Assembly: GCF_037414475.1 (NCBI RefSeq)
Contig: NZ_CP147913.1
Coordinates: forward strand, 2,418,001-2,482,000
Direction: 5' to 3'
Source: Myxococcus stipitatus
GTDB taxonomy: Bacteria; Myxococcota; Myxococcia; Myxococcales; Myxococcaceae
DNA: 64,000 nucleotides
Below are positions 35,555-45,573 of this stretch, piece after piece. Both the position numbers and the translations under genes were made by a program. How positions within the stretch are numbered: the stretch's first letter is position 1; every line of letters begins with the position of its first letter. A model generated the notes under the pieces. That model was not told the origin of the DNA. It was given only the letters and a program-made list of their open reading frames with translations, and did not search any database.

Positions 35555-36726
35555 GCGGACTGCGAAACACGCACCTGTCTTACAGCCGGCTCAGCCGCTA
35601 CGAGTCCTGCCCCCTCTCCTACCAACTCCACTACCTCGACAAGCACTCCGCCGAGCCCGGCGTGCCGTTGAGCTTCGGCAAGGCACTGCACGCCGTGCTC
35701 GAGCGACTCATCCAGGACGTCCTCGACACCGAGTACGCAGGCCCGCTCTCCGAGGAGCGCGTCCTCCAGCTCTACCGTGAGGCGTGGACGGCCGAGGGAC
35801 TCTCTGGCCTGGACCTCTTCCACCAGGGACTCGGCATCCTCCAGGACTTCGTCCGCCAGCAGGGCCGCGTGGACTCCCGCGACATCCTCGCCGTCGAGAA
35901 GGAGTTCCGCCTGCCGGTGGGGCCCTTCACTGTCCTGGGCTTCATCGACCGCGTCGACTGGGTGGACGACGAGACAATCCACGTCATTGACTACAAGTCC
36001 AACTACCAGCTCTTCACCCGCGAGGAGCTGGACACCAGCCTCCAGCTCAGCCTCTACGCCCTCGCCGCGCGCCGCATGTGGCCCTGGGCCAAGAAGGTGC
36101 GCCTGTCCATGTGGATGCTCCGCCACGGCGTGCTGCAGGAGACGACGCGCACCGAGGAGCAGTTGGACGCCGCCCTCGCCTACGTCGAGACGCTGGGCCA
36201 GCAGATGGAGACGGCGGAGTCCTTCCCCGCCCGCCTCAACCCCAACTGCGTCCACTGCGACCACCGCCGCACCTGCCCTGCCTATGCCCAGGCGCTGGAG
36301 GGACAGCGTCGCGTTCTCTGCGAGGACACCTCCGACTTGGAGTCCGTCGCCCGCGAGCGCCAGGAGGTCGCCCACCTCGCGAAGATTCTCAACGCGCGCA
36401 AGGCGGAGCTGGAGGGCGTCCTCCGGGCCCACCTGGCCGAGAAGGATGAGCTCGTCCTCGCCGGCACGCGCTACCGCATGTTCAACACCACCAGCCTCGA
36501 CTACCCGCTGGAGCCCACCATCGCGGTGCTGGCCCGCGCCACGGGCCTCTCTCGTGAGGCGTTGGTGGAACGCCTCGGCAGCGTCGACAAGAAGGCCCTC
36601 GACGCGCTGCTGAAGGACGAGGGCAAACGCCTGGGCACCGCGCGCGTGGCGCTGCTGAAGGCCGAGCTGGACTCCCTCGCCGCCAAACACCACTCGCCCC
36701 GCTTCTGGGCCAAGGAGGTTGCATAG
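35551..36726 (+). CDS. RecB/Cas4-like PD-(D/E)XK nuclease
   Basis: 391 residues; AAGGAGG eight bases before the ATG. The start [20 protein letters not shown] has the first Cys of an Fe-S cluster. [13 protein letters not shown] and IHVIDYKSN give the catalytic D...DxK core, and [13 protein letters not shown] supplies the remaining cluster Cys residues. This is the Cas4/AddB/RecB nuclease arrangement. In phages it serves as recombination exonuclease or end-processing enzyme. It precedes DnaQ-like and resolvase-like genes in a coupled operon. Confidence 0.85.
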   Translation: MSGLRNTHLSYSRLSRYESCPLSYQLHYLDKHSAEPGVPLSFGKALHAVLERLIQDVLDTEYAGPLSEERVLQLYREAWTAEGLSGLDLFHQGLGILQDFVRQQGRVDSRDILAVEKEFRLPVGPFTVLGFIDRVDWVDDETIHVIDYKSNYQLFTREELDTSLQLSLYALAARRMWPWAKKVRLSMWMLRHGVLQETTRTEEQLDAALAYVETLGQQMETAESFPARLNPNCVHCDHRRTCPAYAQALEGQRRVLCEDTSDLESVARERQEVAHLAKILNARKAELEGVLRAHLAEKDELVLAGTRYRMFNTTSLDYPLEPTIAVLARATGLSREALVERLGSVDKKALDALLKDEGKRLGTARVALLKAELDSLAAKHHSPRFWAKEVA

Positions 36727-37381
36727 TGCTGCTCGCTCACCCTGATTCCGACACCACTCCTGTCTCCGGTCTCCACGAGCCGCTTTTCCCCGGCCTCCCG
36801 CCGCATCTGCGGACGCTCGCCTTCATCGACCTGGAGACCACGGGCCTGGACGCCTCTCGGCACGAGGTGCTGGAGGTGGCCGTCCTCCGTGTCGACGCCC
36901 GCAGCCTCACGGTGCTGGCGGAGTACGAGGCGCGCGTGCAGCCCACCCGGCTCGCCGACGCTCACCCCGAGGCCCTGGCTGTGTGCGGCTACTCCGACGA
37001 GGAGTGGCGTGACGCGCTGCCTCTGCACGAAGTCTTGGCCACCGTGACGCCGCTCTTGGCGGGCACCCTCGTGGCCGGCCACAACACCAACTTCGACTGG
37101 GGCTTCCTCGTCGAGGGCTACCGCCGCACCGAGCTGGCCCTGCCCCGCGTTGACTACCACCGCCTCGACACCGCGAGCCTCGCGTGGCCGCTGCTCGCCA
37201 CAGGTGAGGTGGAGTCCCTCTCCCTCAACGCCCTAACCAAGCGCTTCGGCCTCCACCGGCCCTCGCCCCACCGTGCCATGGCGGACGCCCGCTGTGCGCT
37301 GGAGGTGGCCCGCTGCCTCGCGGTGCGCATGGCCCGGGGCGGCCACATGGAGCGGCTGCTGGAGGACTCAGGAGGTGTCTC

Positions 37382-37385
<4 letters not shown>
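36726..37385 (+). CDS. DnaQ-like 3'-5' exonuclease
   Basis: 219 residues from a GTG overlapping the previous TAG by one base; AAGGAGG seven bases upstream. Exo [12 protein letters not shown] (DxE), Exo [13 protein letters not shown], Exo [14 protein letters not shown] (HxxxD) define a DEDDh exonuclease. In a phage operon next to a RecB-like nuclease it probably trims 3' ends or proofreads. Confidence 0.88.
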
Positions 37386-37716
<331 letters not shown>

Positions 37717-37720
<4 letters not shown>

Positions 37721-38526
37721 GTGACTTCTTCGGCCACCTCCTCGGCCTGCTGCGTGCGGAGGCGCTCTCGCCTCGGCACCAGGCCGTCTTCGCCGCTGCG
37801 CGCACGCAGCGGCCCGCCTTCGCGCGCCATGCCACGCTCGAATCGGTGCTGGCCGCCATGGCGGACGCACGCGAGGAGACGTACCCGGCCAGGGAAGCCC
37901 TCACCCGGGCCCTGGTGGCTGAAATGCAGGCCTCCCCCAGCCCCGCGTGGACGGCGGCCCTCGCCTCCGCCTACGCCCCCATGTTGCGCCGCCTGCGCCG
38001 CCGCCTCCTCGGCAACGCGGTGCCCCGAGAGGACCTCGACCAGCTCGTCCTCGCCACCTTCCTCTCCGTCGCGCGCGGATTCCCTCTCTCTCGCTGGGGT
38101 GACTGGACTGCCGCCCGCCTGCGCCAGCAGACGGCGCGCGAGGTGTTCCGAGTCCTCCGGAAGGAGCGGGCGGAGCAGCACGACACGTACACGCAGGCGC
38201 AGCTCGCCGAGTGGCTGCCCGACGCTCGGCCCGCCACATCGGTGGAGAGTCCCAGGCGGCCCAGCCTCCGCCGCAGCTTCGTGAAGCGCGACGCCGTGCT
38301 GGTACACCTTGCCCGCGCCACGCTGCCTCGCAGTGACGTCGAGGTCCTCATGGCCACCGTCGTCCGACGCGAGAAGCTGCGCACCTACGTCAGCCGCCTC
38401 GTCGAAGGTGACGCCGTCGAGACCGAGAGGACGTACCAGCGCCTGAAGCGCCAGCGCACGCGGTTGATGCAGCGCCTGCGCACCCAGGCCTTGGACGTTG
38501 CAGCGCAGCCCTCCGGAGGCTGTTGA
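37717..38526 (+). CDS. Sigma-70-like regulator, rightward
   Basis: 269 residues from the GTG at 37717 inside the preceding stop. The centre ([38 protein letters not shown]) is like sigma region 2, and the end ([39 protein letters not shown]) like region 4. It resembles an ECF-type factor but is divergent. It may transcribe the phage late operons that carry the TGTCCCC...GCCTTTG motif. Confidence 0.6.
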
Positions 38527-38534
38527 GGGAAGGC

Positions 38535-39494
38535 ATGGCCCAGAAGAAGCCCCTCAAGAAGCTGGGGCGCCCCACCAAGGCCGAAGGTCCTCGGCTGCCT
38601 CATGACGAGGTGGACCGGCTCCTAGTGGAAGGCGAAGAGGTACCCAGCACGCGGGGCCGCGTGAAGAGACGATTCCCCTCCCTGCGCGAGCTGGCTGAGC
38701 GCTTCGGTGTCGCCCACAGCGCCGTCGCTCGGTACGCCCAGCAACACGACTGCCTCGGCCGCCGCAAGCGCCTCCTCGCCGGGCAACCTCCGCCCGAGGT
38801 GGAGGCATCTCCCGACGAGGCGCCACCGACTCCACCGCCCGAGAAGCGCAAGACGGGCCGCCCCCGCAAGTCCGCGGAGCCCGCACTCCCGCGCCAGGAG
38901 CTGGACCGCGCCCTCGTCTTCGGCGACGTGAAGACGCTGCCCGACGGCTCCACCATGACGAGCTACGCCTCGTACCGCGAGCTGGCCGAGCGCTTCGGCG
39001 TCGCGACTTCCCTCGTCGCCAACTACGCGAAGGAGCACAACTGCCTGCGCCGCCGCGAGGAGGCGAAAGTCCGCATCGCCACCAAGGCGGACCAGAAGCT
39101 CATCGAGCTGCGCGCCAACGCCATCGCCGTTTCCAAGGACGACGCGCTGAAGATGATTGACGGCTACCTCCTCGGCTTCGAGGAGGCGCTGGCCGAGGGT
39201 CGCGTGCGCGTCGACAACCCCACCGACTTCAACACCATGGTGCGCCTCAAGGAGTTCGTCATGGGCGGCGCCGACTCCCGCCAGGAGCTGCACGCCACCT
39301 TCTCTTTGGAGGGCCTCCAAGCCCGGCACGCCCAGGCCCTGCGCGCAGCGCAGGAGTCCACTCCGGCCGAGCGCGGCGAGGTGGACGCCGTTCTGGAGAG
39401 TAACGATGATGTCCAGAACGTCATAGCGACAACGGATACGTTGCGACCTACCGACTCGGAACTCAACACACAATCAACTAGCCACATCGAGTAG
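38535..39494 (+). CDS. Tandem-HTH DNA-binding protein, possible small terminase
   Basis: 319 residues from the ATG at 38535 (GAGGGAAGG just upstream). Two homologous modules of about 75 residues repeat: [20 protein letters not shown] ... [18 protein letters not shown] and [20 protein letters not shown] ... [18 protein letters not shown]. Each ends in a HTH and NCL/DCL segment. The C-terminal helical domain ([19 protein letters not shown]) could oligomerise. Small terminases are HTH proteins with helical oligomerisation domains, and it is the last gene before the cargo zone preceding the large terminase; this role is inferred. Confidence 0.55.
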   Translation: MAQKKPLKKLGRPTKAEGPRLPHDEVDRLLVEGEEVPSTRGRVKRRFPSLRELAERFGVAHSAVARYAQQHDCLGRRKRLLAGQPPPEVEASPDEAPPTPPPEKRKTGRPRKSAEPALPRQELDRALVFGDVKTLPDGSTMTSYASYRELAERFGVATSLVANYAKEHNCLRRREEAKVRIATKADQKLIELRANAIAVSKDDALKMIDGYLLGFEEALAEGRVRVDNPTDFNTMVRLKEFVMGGADSRQELHATFSLEGLQARHAQALRAAQESTPAERGEVDAVLESNDDVQNVIATTDTLRPTDSELNTQSTSHIE

Positions 39495-39663
39495 CGCACT
39501 GGACCAAGCGCCTCCAATCTCCGCCAGGCAGGCAGAGTGCGTTGCCGTCGCCTTCGGTCGATGGCGTGGAGCATGCACGATGTAGCCGCCCCTTCTTTGC
39601 GAGCCGCACTCTGAGAGCGATAGCTCTTGGCTAAGAGAGTAGGCCCGTGCGATAATGTGGGCC

Positions 39664-40659
39664 ATGAAGTTCAAGGCACGAACCCTTGGCCAACTTGCCG
39701 ATATGATCTGCGGGAACTTCGAGTCCAGCACAAGCAAGTTTCGGTACCGGAGCAGCAGTTTCCTTACGGAGCTCTTCCGAGACTGCGACCTAGAAGAGTA
39801 CGTGCATCGCGGATCAACGCGAGCATCATGGGTGGCTAGCGTTCTTGAGGAGATTCTTGCCGGGCCGCAGCCCAGCGGGAACATGCCGCCCACCGCATTC
39901 CTAATGGTTATCCAGACACTCATGGACCGTTCGGATGCCACGAACGAGGGTCCTGAAAGACCTGGTGCGCTAGCTCTGCTAAACGCGGCACTCCTTCGAG
40001 AAGGCTACAGCGCATTCTATGGCGACGATGGGCTTTGTTATTTGCGCCATGTGCAGACAAACACCCTGGCATCTCCGGTCGCCAACCCACAGCGCCCCTT
40101 ATCAAAAACAGAAATCGCAAAGCGGGCAAAACTTGCAGCCTATATCGAGGGTGCATCAGAAGACAGCCTGATCGAGGAGATCCTTCTCCCTCTCTTTCGG
40201 CACATAGGCTTCCGACGCATCACCGCCTCTGGGCATAAAGACAAGGCGCTTGAGTACGGTAAAGACATCTGGATGAAGTTCACGCTCCCAACAGCGCACT
40301 GCCTCTACTTCGGGATCCAAGCCAAGCGAGGAAAGCTCGACGCCGCCGGCATGACTCGAAACACAAACATGGCCGAAATTCTCGCCCAAATCCGAATGAT
40401 GCTGGGCCACAAACTGTTCGATCCTGAAATTAACAAACGAGTACTCATCGACCATGCCATTATCGTGGCAGGCGGCGAAATCACCAAACAGGCCAGAAAC
40501 TGGCTAGGCGAGCAACTCGACCAGTCGTCGCGCAGCCAGATTCTATTTATGGAACGGGACGACATTCTCGATCTCTGTATCGTAAACAATGTACCGCTAA
40601 ATACCATCCTTGACCCTGCGCCGTCAGCCTTGACACCGGACGACGGAATCCCCTTCTAG
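39664..40659 (+). CDS. Mrr-like restriction endonuclease, cargo gene
   Basis: About 331 residues; ATG at 39664 or 39655. GC is clearly lower than in flanking phage genes. The middle reads ALEYGKDIWMKF, then CLYFGIQAKRGKLDAAG: a D followed by QxK, the active-site variant of Mrr-type PD-(D/E)XK nucleases. The C-terminal half (VLIDHAIIVAGGEITKQA, RSQILFMERDDILDLCI) fits the rest of the fold. Such genes guard against foreign or modified DNA. It stands alone on the plus strand between phage genes and is probably a moron. Confidence 0.65.
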   Translation: MKFKARTLGQLADMICGNFESSTSKFRYRSSSFLTELFRDCDLEEYVHRGSTRASWVASVLEEILAGPQPSGNMPPTAFLMVIQTLMDRSDATNEGPERPGALALLNAALLREGYSAFYGDDGLCYLRHVQTNTLASPVANPQRPLSKTEIAKRAKLAAYIEGASEDSLIEEILLPLFRHIGFRRITASGHKDKALEYGKDIWMKFTLPTAHCLYFGIQAKRGKLDAAGMTRNTNMAEILAQIRMMLGHKLFDPEINKRVLIDHAIIVAGGEITKQARNWLGEQLDQSSRSQILFMERDDILDLCIVNNVPLNTILDPAPSALTPDDGIPF

Positions 40660-41477
40660 CGATCTTCCGCGCGAACTTCAGATTCGAATGGGACAATCCC
40701 AACGAGCGTCCCTCATTGTCTTCAGAGGTAACCACGATTCCGCCAGGAATTAGACTTGGTAAGGGGCAACTCTCGGAACAAGCGGGTGACGAAGTTCCCG
40801 CCTAACCCGTTTCAGGGAAGTCCAGTAAGGCTCACCTACTCGACTGCAGAGGCAGGCACGTGCGGAGGCATCAGCGCGCGCCTAGGTTCGAACAGGCGGG
40901 ACTACCGCGCAGCGTTTTCAAGGTGGAGTTCTTCTGCTGCGCCAAGCGCTGGGGCAGGATCATGGGGCCGCTGAACCTGAGGCATGGAGTAGCCATCGGT
41001 CGCATCCTCTAGTGCCTGAGGTTGCCTGATACCGCTGCACCGCTCATTCCTGCGCGCTGGCCACCTCCAGGCGACCCTCTGGGCGTAGCCGCTCCATTCC
41101 CGCTGCGGCAGCCCCTTCATGGCGCAAGCCCCTCTGTGGGCCTTCCTGGCAAGCAAGGGGGGGGCGTCCGGCAACCCACTCAGTCGGGTAGTGCGGGACG
41201 GCGAGCACAGCCACGAAGGACGCTCACGCCTCCTCAGTGTCCCTGTCCCATGCCTCTCACCTCTCACGCCGCAACAGGGGCCGTGTTCAACCTACGTCCG
41301 CGCGCCAGCCCACAATTCTCGACATTATCTCCGGCAATCTCACTCCCTGCCCCTCCACGGGGCCACGCTCAGCGGAGGAGATTACGCACAATCAGGACGC
41401 ATTGACATGGTGTCCACTGGACACTATCGTGACATGAAACAATAACTAAGCAGCTATCCGGTAGAGAGACCTCTCAA
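40660..41477. other. Gene-free stretch between two cargo genes
   Basis: About 820 bases without recognised coding sequence. At 41410-41424 it contains the perfect palindrome GTGTCCACTGGACAC, 53 bases before the next gene, whose half-site TGTCCA is also the core of the repeat array at 34.4 kb. Confidence 0.45.
41410..41424. promoter_or_regulatory. Palindromic operator-like site
   Basis: GTGTCCACTGGACAC is a perfect 6-3-6 palindrome a short distance upstream of the SEC-C/ART-like gene. Size and position fit a repressor site. Confidence 0.4.
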
Positions 41478-42641
41478 ATGCCTATGAACTGTCGTTGTGG
41501 AAGTGGACGTCGCAGGGAGCTCTGTCATGGAGATGTCCCAGACGCCGAGCTGCGCCGAGCCTTGCTCGACAAGTATGTTACGAATGCCGCTGAGAAGCAC
41601 CTGGAGTCATACCGTCACTTCACCCCTGACATCTTCCCTCAGCGCAAGGTGCAGCTTCAGGCACGCATTCTCATCGCAACGACACCTGCTGGAGTCCTTC
41701 ACTATCCCGTGGGGCTCATTCATGAGGGTCGGTTTCTGCGCCCCATGTCGATTGATGGCGTCTCGTACTACGAGGGATGGGTGTCTGTGGAGATGATGCT
41801 GACGCCATCCATCCGAGCTTTTATCTACTTTCGAGACAAGAAGGAGCCGAACGAGCTCTGGATGCTGGGTGCCTATGATCTCGAGGTGGAAGCGTTCTTG
41901 AGCGGGGACCCGTTCGGCTCCTTATTTGCATTGCCGACTGATGGAACCAAGGTGTGCTTTTTCCATCATACGACCCAGGCTGGTGCCAAGGGTATCGACG
42001 ACACTCTTCGCTTCCTTCCAAGTAAGTGGAACTTCCAAGGGATGACGGAGCTTGTTTCACCTCACCACGCCTACTTCACGAATGTTGCGAAGCTCATCGG
42101 ACCAGCTGACATGCTAGAGGTTGGCATGGCTCCCGAGGGAACCTTCGCCGGGTTGATCACGGACGATGGTCAGGTGTTCAAGCATGAGGTCTACCGCCTC
42201 TCGCCGAAGGACCGCGCCTATACCATCAGGGTGTGGGTCGACTGGTCCCTCATTGCGCCCAATCCTCTCGTCTTGCACGATCCGCGCTCAAATGTCGTGG
42301 CCGGTGCAGGCGGATCATTCTCGTGGTGGGAGGTATTCCATCCGGCGATCTTCCGCGTTCCCATCCGTCCTGGTGGATCGCTGAAGCTCACGCGGCGCGG
42401 AAAGCGACAGTACGAGCTCAAGCGGACGCCGGACTTTATCGAGCCCACTGGATTCTACGCAGCACTCGGGACAGACATTCCACGTATGTACCGCATGTGG
42501 ACCGAAGCGTCTCCAACTGGGGTTGAGGCAAATCAGCCCGCGGATGTGGGGCTGCCTGATTCGGAATGGAAGAGAGTTGCCGCAATGAGCCTCTCGCACT
42601 TGGTTGGCCGCAACATGCTAGCTGCCCTCGAAGAGCCATAG
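41478..42641 (+). CDS. SEC-C motif protein with possible ADP-ribosyltransferase domain
   Basis: 387 residues; ATG at 41478 or 41484. The N terminus CRCGSGRRRELCHG is a SEC-C zinc motif. Further in, CFFHHTTQAGAKGIDDTL, LPSKWNF and HHAYFTNV follow the order H-Y/H-T, GI, PS, YFT seen in HYD1-type ADP-ribosyltransferase toxins and in DarT-like enzymes; a trailing acidic residue could complete the site. The C-terminal domain (RVWVDWSLIAPNPLVLH, RRGKRQYELKRTPDFI) is unknown. Lower-GC cargo between Mrr-like and integrase genes. The ART call is a pattern judgement. Confidence 0.5.
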   Translation: MPMNCRCGSGRRRELCHGDVPDAELRRALLDKYVTNAAEKHLESYRHFTPDIFPQRKVQLQARILIATTPAGVLHYPVGLIHEGRFLRPMSIDGVSYYEGWVSVEMMLTPSIRAFIYFRDKKEPNELWMLGAYDLEVEAFLSGDPFGSLFALPTDGTKVCFFHHTTQAGAKGIDDTLRFLPSKWNFQGMTELVSPHHAYFTNVAKLIGPADMLEVGMAPEGTFAGLITDDGQVFKHEVYRLSPKDRAYTIRVWVDWSLIAPNPLVLHDPRSNVVAGAGGSFSWWEVFHPAIFRVPIRPGGSLKLTRRGKRQYELKRTPDFIEPTGFYAALGTDIPRMYRMWTEASPTGVEANQPADVGLPDSEWKRVAAMSLSHLVGRNMLAALEEP

Positions 42642-42850
42642 CGAAAGCGGAACTTAAGAAAGAGCGGACGCCGCTCCCCAGCCACACGTCCACTCGCGTG
42701 GCGCCACGCTTCTTGGCCCGTCTGCGGAGTTGCTGTGGACTCAAACCCAGCCTTCGTTCTGCGGCTGCTACGCCATGGCCGGACGTCCCCTCCGTGGCAT
42801 CACGCGTCAGGCCCTTACCCGACTTCACTGAAGGGGGGTAGCGCATTGGC

Positions 42851-42967
42851 GTGGACGCGGAAACTGAGAGCGACGTCGAGGACGTCGACATGTCCTCCCG
42901 GGAATGCCCCAAGGTCGATGCCCTCGTGGATCTACCGCCGGACCTCGCCCCCGCCGACCCCGTCTAA
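42851..42967 (+). CDS. Possible small acidic protein (38 residues)
   Basis: A GTG preceded by GGGGGG and ending TAA. Product is strongly acidic (DAETESDVEDVDMSS, DLPPDLAPADPV). An in-frame TAG lies just upstream, so it cannot be longer. A hairpin directly follows. It may be genuine or a remnant of a larger gene's 3' end. Confidence 0.35.
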   Translation: MDAETESDVEDVDMSSRECPKVDALVDLPPDLAPADPV

Positions 42968-42970
42968 CAG

Positions 42971-42994
42971 AGCCCGCTGGTAAGTGAACGCGGG
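42971..42994 (+). terminator. GC hairpin, possible terminator
   Basis: GCCCGC pairs with GCGGGC around a loop that contains AAGTGAAC, one of the repeated octamers. Followed by ACTTTCG rather than a T run, so termination is uncertain. Confidence 0.3.
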
Positions 42995-43882
42995 CACTTT
43001 CGCGTTCAGTTTCGCCGTTCACTTTCGCCGCGCCAGACCTGGCCTGGTCACTTTTCCCCAGGAGCTCCACCTGGCGCGTGGAAGCACACGCATAGCGCCA
43101 CAGCCTTCGTTGTTTCGCGAAGTTAGGGCGGACAGCCACCAGGTTCTTGAGCGCCGCGGTACGAGTTCGGGCCTGAACTCGCGCCCGGAAGCACACTTCG
43201 TCCGGCGGGCCGGACGCCAGCGCGCCGTTCACTTTCGTGGCCCGGGACGCCCTGCTCCGCTGCGCCCCGCTGGCCGCCACGTGTACCGCCAGGCGCAAGC
43301 CCCCTGTCCACCCCGCGCGTCAGCGCCTTCGGCCGCGCGGCGCCCCATTCGTGCGCGCGTGTCCCCCAGCACTTCGGGCCGCAGGCCTTTGTCCTCCTCG
43401 TGAACCCCACGAGCCCCCAAGCTGCCCTCGAAGCACCGGCCCTCCGCCCCGCGCGCACCTGGGCGCGCGTGCCGTTACCTGGGCCGAGCCGAATTGCCGG
43501 AAATGGGTAAAGGCGGCCATTCGGCGTCACCGCCCCCACGCTGTTTCGCGCGCTTACGAGGCCTCGTGAGGGGCCGAAGCGCCGAGGCCAATTGCCGCTT
43601 TCCGCTGGTTGGGGCCGCCCGCCGCCCGCCGCGCGGCCCAGCTCCTCCCCAGTCCCCTTCACCGCCTGCCCCGGCCGGGCGCAACCATGCCTACCGACGA
43701 CGCCAGCACGCCTACCTCGCCTACCTCTGACGCCAGGGTGGGGGGTGGTGCGATCTTTCGTGGGGACCTTGCCGCCGGGGCGTGTACCTGGGGCCCTTTT
43801 CGAGAGAGTCAACCCCGAAAAAGTGAACACCCCTCCCCTGTTCATTTGCATCCGGTAAGTGAACGCCTCGCGCTGTTCACTT
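42982..43882. repeat. Repeated octamer AAGTGAAC / GTTCACTT
   Basis: AAGTGAAC at 42982, 43821 and 43857; GTTCACTT at 43017, 43227 and 43875; one-mismatch copies GTTCAGTT at 43004 and GTTCATTT at 43840. Several extend to GTTCACTTTCGCCG, and two groups share the layout GGTAAGTGAACGC...GTTCACTTTCGCCG. The series ends 125 bases from the tyrosine recombinase stop codon, so arm-type integrase sites or operators are likely uses. Confidence 0.55.
43360..43395 (+). promoter_or_regulatory. Bipartite phage motif, degenerate copy
   Basis: TGTCCCC, 18 bases, GCCTTTGT; the right part TTCGGGCCGCAGGCCTTTGT matches the 55223 copy in 18 of 20 positions. The spacer is three bases longer than in the other copies and no gene starts nearby on this strand. 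Confidence 0.35.
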
Positions 43883-44007
43883 TCGCCGGCTGCGCCTGGA
43901 GCGGCCCACGCGGGCATCGCGCACGGCCGCCCCTCACCGCCTCCGCGCGGCTGCCCGCCCCGCCCAGGGGCTCTCGCGGGCGCTCAGCGCGGAGGCGGCA
44001 TTCCCCA

Positions 44008-44622
44008 TCAGCAGGGCAAGTCGTTCGTCACGCGCACCAGCTCGTCGTCCGAGGGGTGCGTGTAGATGACCGTGGAGTCGATGCTCCGCTGGCGCGCGAA
44101 GCGCTGGGTGAGGCGGATGTCCTTCGTCCGCCGGTACACCCCGGTGCACGCGGTGTGGCGCACGGCGTGGAAGTTCAGGTGCCGCTCCAGCCCCGCGCGC
44201 TCCTGCCACACCGCGAAGCCGTGGCGCACCTGCCGCGTGGACAGGCGCAGGCCCTTGCGGCTCAGGAAGAGCGGCGCCAGGGGCCCCACGTCATGCCCCT
44301 GTGCGCGCTTGAGGCGCAGCAGCTTCTCCAGCTTCGCGCGCACCGTGTCCGAGAGGACAATCTCCTGGGGCCCCGGGTGCCGGCGGCTGCCTTTGAAGAC
44401 ACGCAGCGGCACATGCCGACGTGCTCGCCCACGCTCGTCGAAGACGTCACCGATGTTGAGGGCCACCAGCTCGTGCTCACGCAGGCCCGAGGCCAGCGCG
44501 AGGCTGTACAAGCAGTGGTCTCGGAATCCATCCCGGTGTTGCCCCGTGGTTCGCAGCAGGCGAGTCACCTCCTGTTCCGTGAAGGTGCGCGGGGTTCGGC
44601 TGACAGCAGCATAGACAGACAT
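44008..44622 (-). CDS. Tyrosine recombinase, catalytic domain only
   Basis: 204 residues from the ATG at 44622 (ACGGAG five bases upstream). Arm Arg in ALASGLREHELVAL, HAVRH (HxxR), and the nucleophile Tyr in STVIYTHPS are present; a basic strand KGSRRHPG lies where the catalytic Lys is expected. The usual core-binding domain before the Arg is very short, as in compact phage integrases and XerC-like proteins. It lies beside the octamer repeats and divergent from the antirepressor gene, so it may control integration or multimer resolution. Confidence 0.85.
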   Translation of the reverse strand: MSVYAAVSRTPRTFTEQEVTRLLRTTGQHRDGFRDHCLYSLALASGLREHELVALNIGDVFDERGRARRHVPLRVFKGSRRHPGPQEIVLSDTVRAKLEKLLRLKRAQGHDVGPLAPLFLSRKGLRLSTRQVRHGFAVWQERAGLERHLNFHAVRHTACTGVYRRTKDIRLTQRFARQRSIDSTVIYTHPSDDELVRVTNDLPC

Positions 44623-44764
44623 GGCGACTCCGTCGTGATGAGGACGTGGCCATGCACGCTCTGGTCGGCCCACAAGACAAGTCATTAGCCGTCGGCCCAT
44701 TGAATCCACCGCCGGGGCCGAAAGCGGCCCTGGCCTTCCGCAACCTCGACAGGAAGGAATCCCT

Positions 44765-45562
44765 GTGAATCAGCTTGTCGCTCTCAACTTCGAGTCACAC
44801 CACGTCCGCGTCGTCATGGACGAGCAGGGTGAGCCATGGTTCGTCGCCGCCGACGTCTGCGCGGCGCTCACCATCAACACCGAGCAGACACGTCGCCTCG
44901 GAGACGACGAAAAGGGTCTGCGTACTGTGCAGACCCCTGGCGGCCCACAGGAGATGACGGTGGTCAACGAGCCCGGCCTCTACGTACTCACCTTCACCAG
45001 TCGCAAGCCCGAGGCTCGGCGCTTCAAACACTGGGTGACACACGAGGTGTTGCCCACCCTCCGCAAGACGGGCACCTACTCGGCGCCAGGTGCCCCGTCG
45101 CAACAGTCGCTTCCTGCGTTGCCTCCGCCGCTCCACATCCAGGTGCTGGCCCACCTGGAAGTGGCCAGGACACTCGCCTCCTTCGTCCCAGGGCTCAAGC
45201 CGGAGCTGGCAGCGGCCTGCGCGCTCGATGCCATTCACCGAGACACGGGGCTGACGATGGAGCCCCATCGCAGGGGGTTGCCTGCCGCCTCCGAGCCCCC
45301 CGCGCGTCTCAATGCCACGCAGCTCGGCCAGAAGCTGGGGCTGTCCGCCCGGAAGATGAACCTCCGGCTTGAAGCATGTGGCCTCCAGCGGCGCAACGAG
45401 CGCGAGGAGTGGGAGCTGACGGACGCGGGCCGGGACTACGCCGAGGCCGTCCCCTTCAGCCGCAACGGCCATGCCGCCTACCAGCTCCTCTGGCGGCCCG
45501 AGGTGCTGGGCGTCCTGGAGGATGCCGCGCGCTCCTCGTCCATGACCGTCGGCCTCGGTTGA
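44765..45562 (+). CDS. BRO-family antirepressor
   Basis: 265 residues from a GTG. The N-terminal Bro-N domain is clear: [57 protein letters not shown]. The C-terminal part ([40 protein letters not shown]) resembles a KilA-C/antirepressor DNA-binding domain. Such proteins counteract the lysogeny repressor. Just upstream of the large terminase gene, with only 11 bases between stop and terminase start. Confidence 0.88.
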   Translation: MNQLVALNFESHHVRVVMDEQGEPWFVAADVCAALTINTEQTRRLGDDEKGLRTVQTPGGPQEMTVVNEPGLYVLTFTSRKPEARRFKHWVTHEVLPTLRKTGTYSAPGAPSQQSLPALPPPLHIQVLAHLEVARTLASFVPGLKPELAAACALDAIHRDTGLTMEPHRRGLPAASEPPARLNATQLGQKLGLSARKMNLRLEACGLQRRNEREEWELTDAGRDYAEAVPFSRNGHAAYQLLWRPEVLGVLEDAARSSSMTVGLG

Positions 45563-45573
45563 AGGAGGACAGC

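Larger units (their letters stand above)
42642..44007. other. Gene-poor region beside the tyrosine recombinase
   Basis: About 1.37 kb of very high GC. It contains a possible 38-codon gene (42851-42967), a GC hairpin (42971-42994), seven AAGTGAAC/GTTCACTT sites, and a degenerate copy of the bipartite phage motif at 43360. Long frames on both strands here show no protein-like conservation. It probably holds the att site and recombinase binding sites. Confidence 0.45.

Noticed and set aside
35371-36693. 440-codon minus-strand frame opposite the RecB-like nuclease
   Set aside because: Composition typical of the complement of a coding strand; the plus strand has an Fe-S nuclease with all motifs.
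42436-42912. Minus-strand frame with a Fis-like HTH (AAERRLGLSPQQLRRRAKKRG)
   Set aside because: The HTH resemblance is real but the frame overlaps the end of a better supported plus-strand gene and has no clear start; at most a gene fragment.
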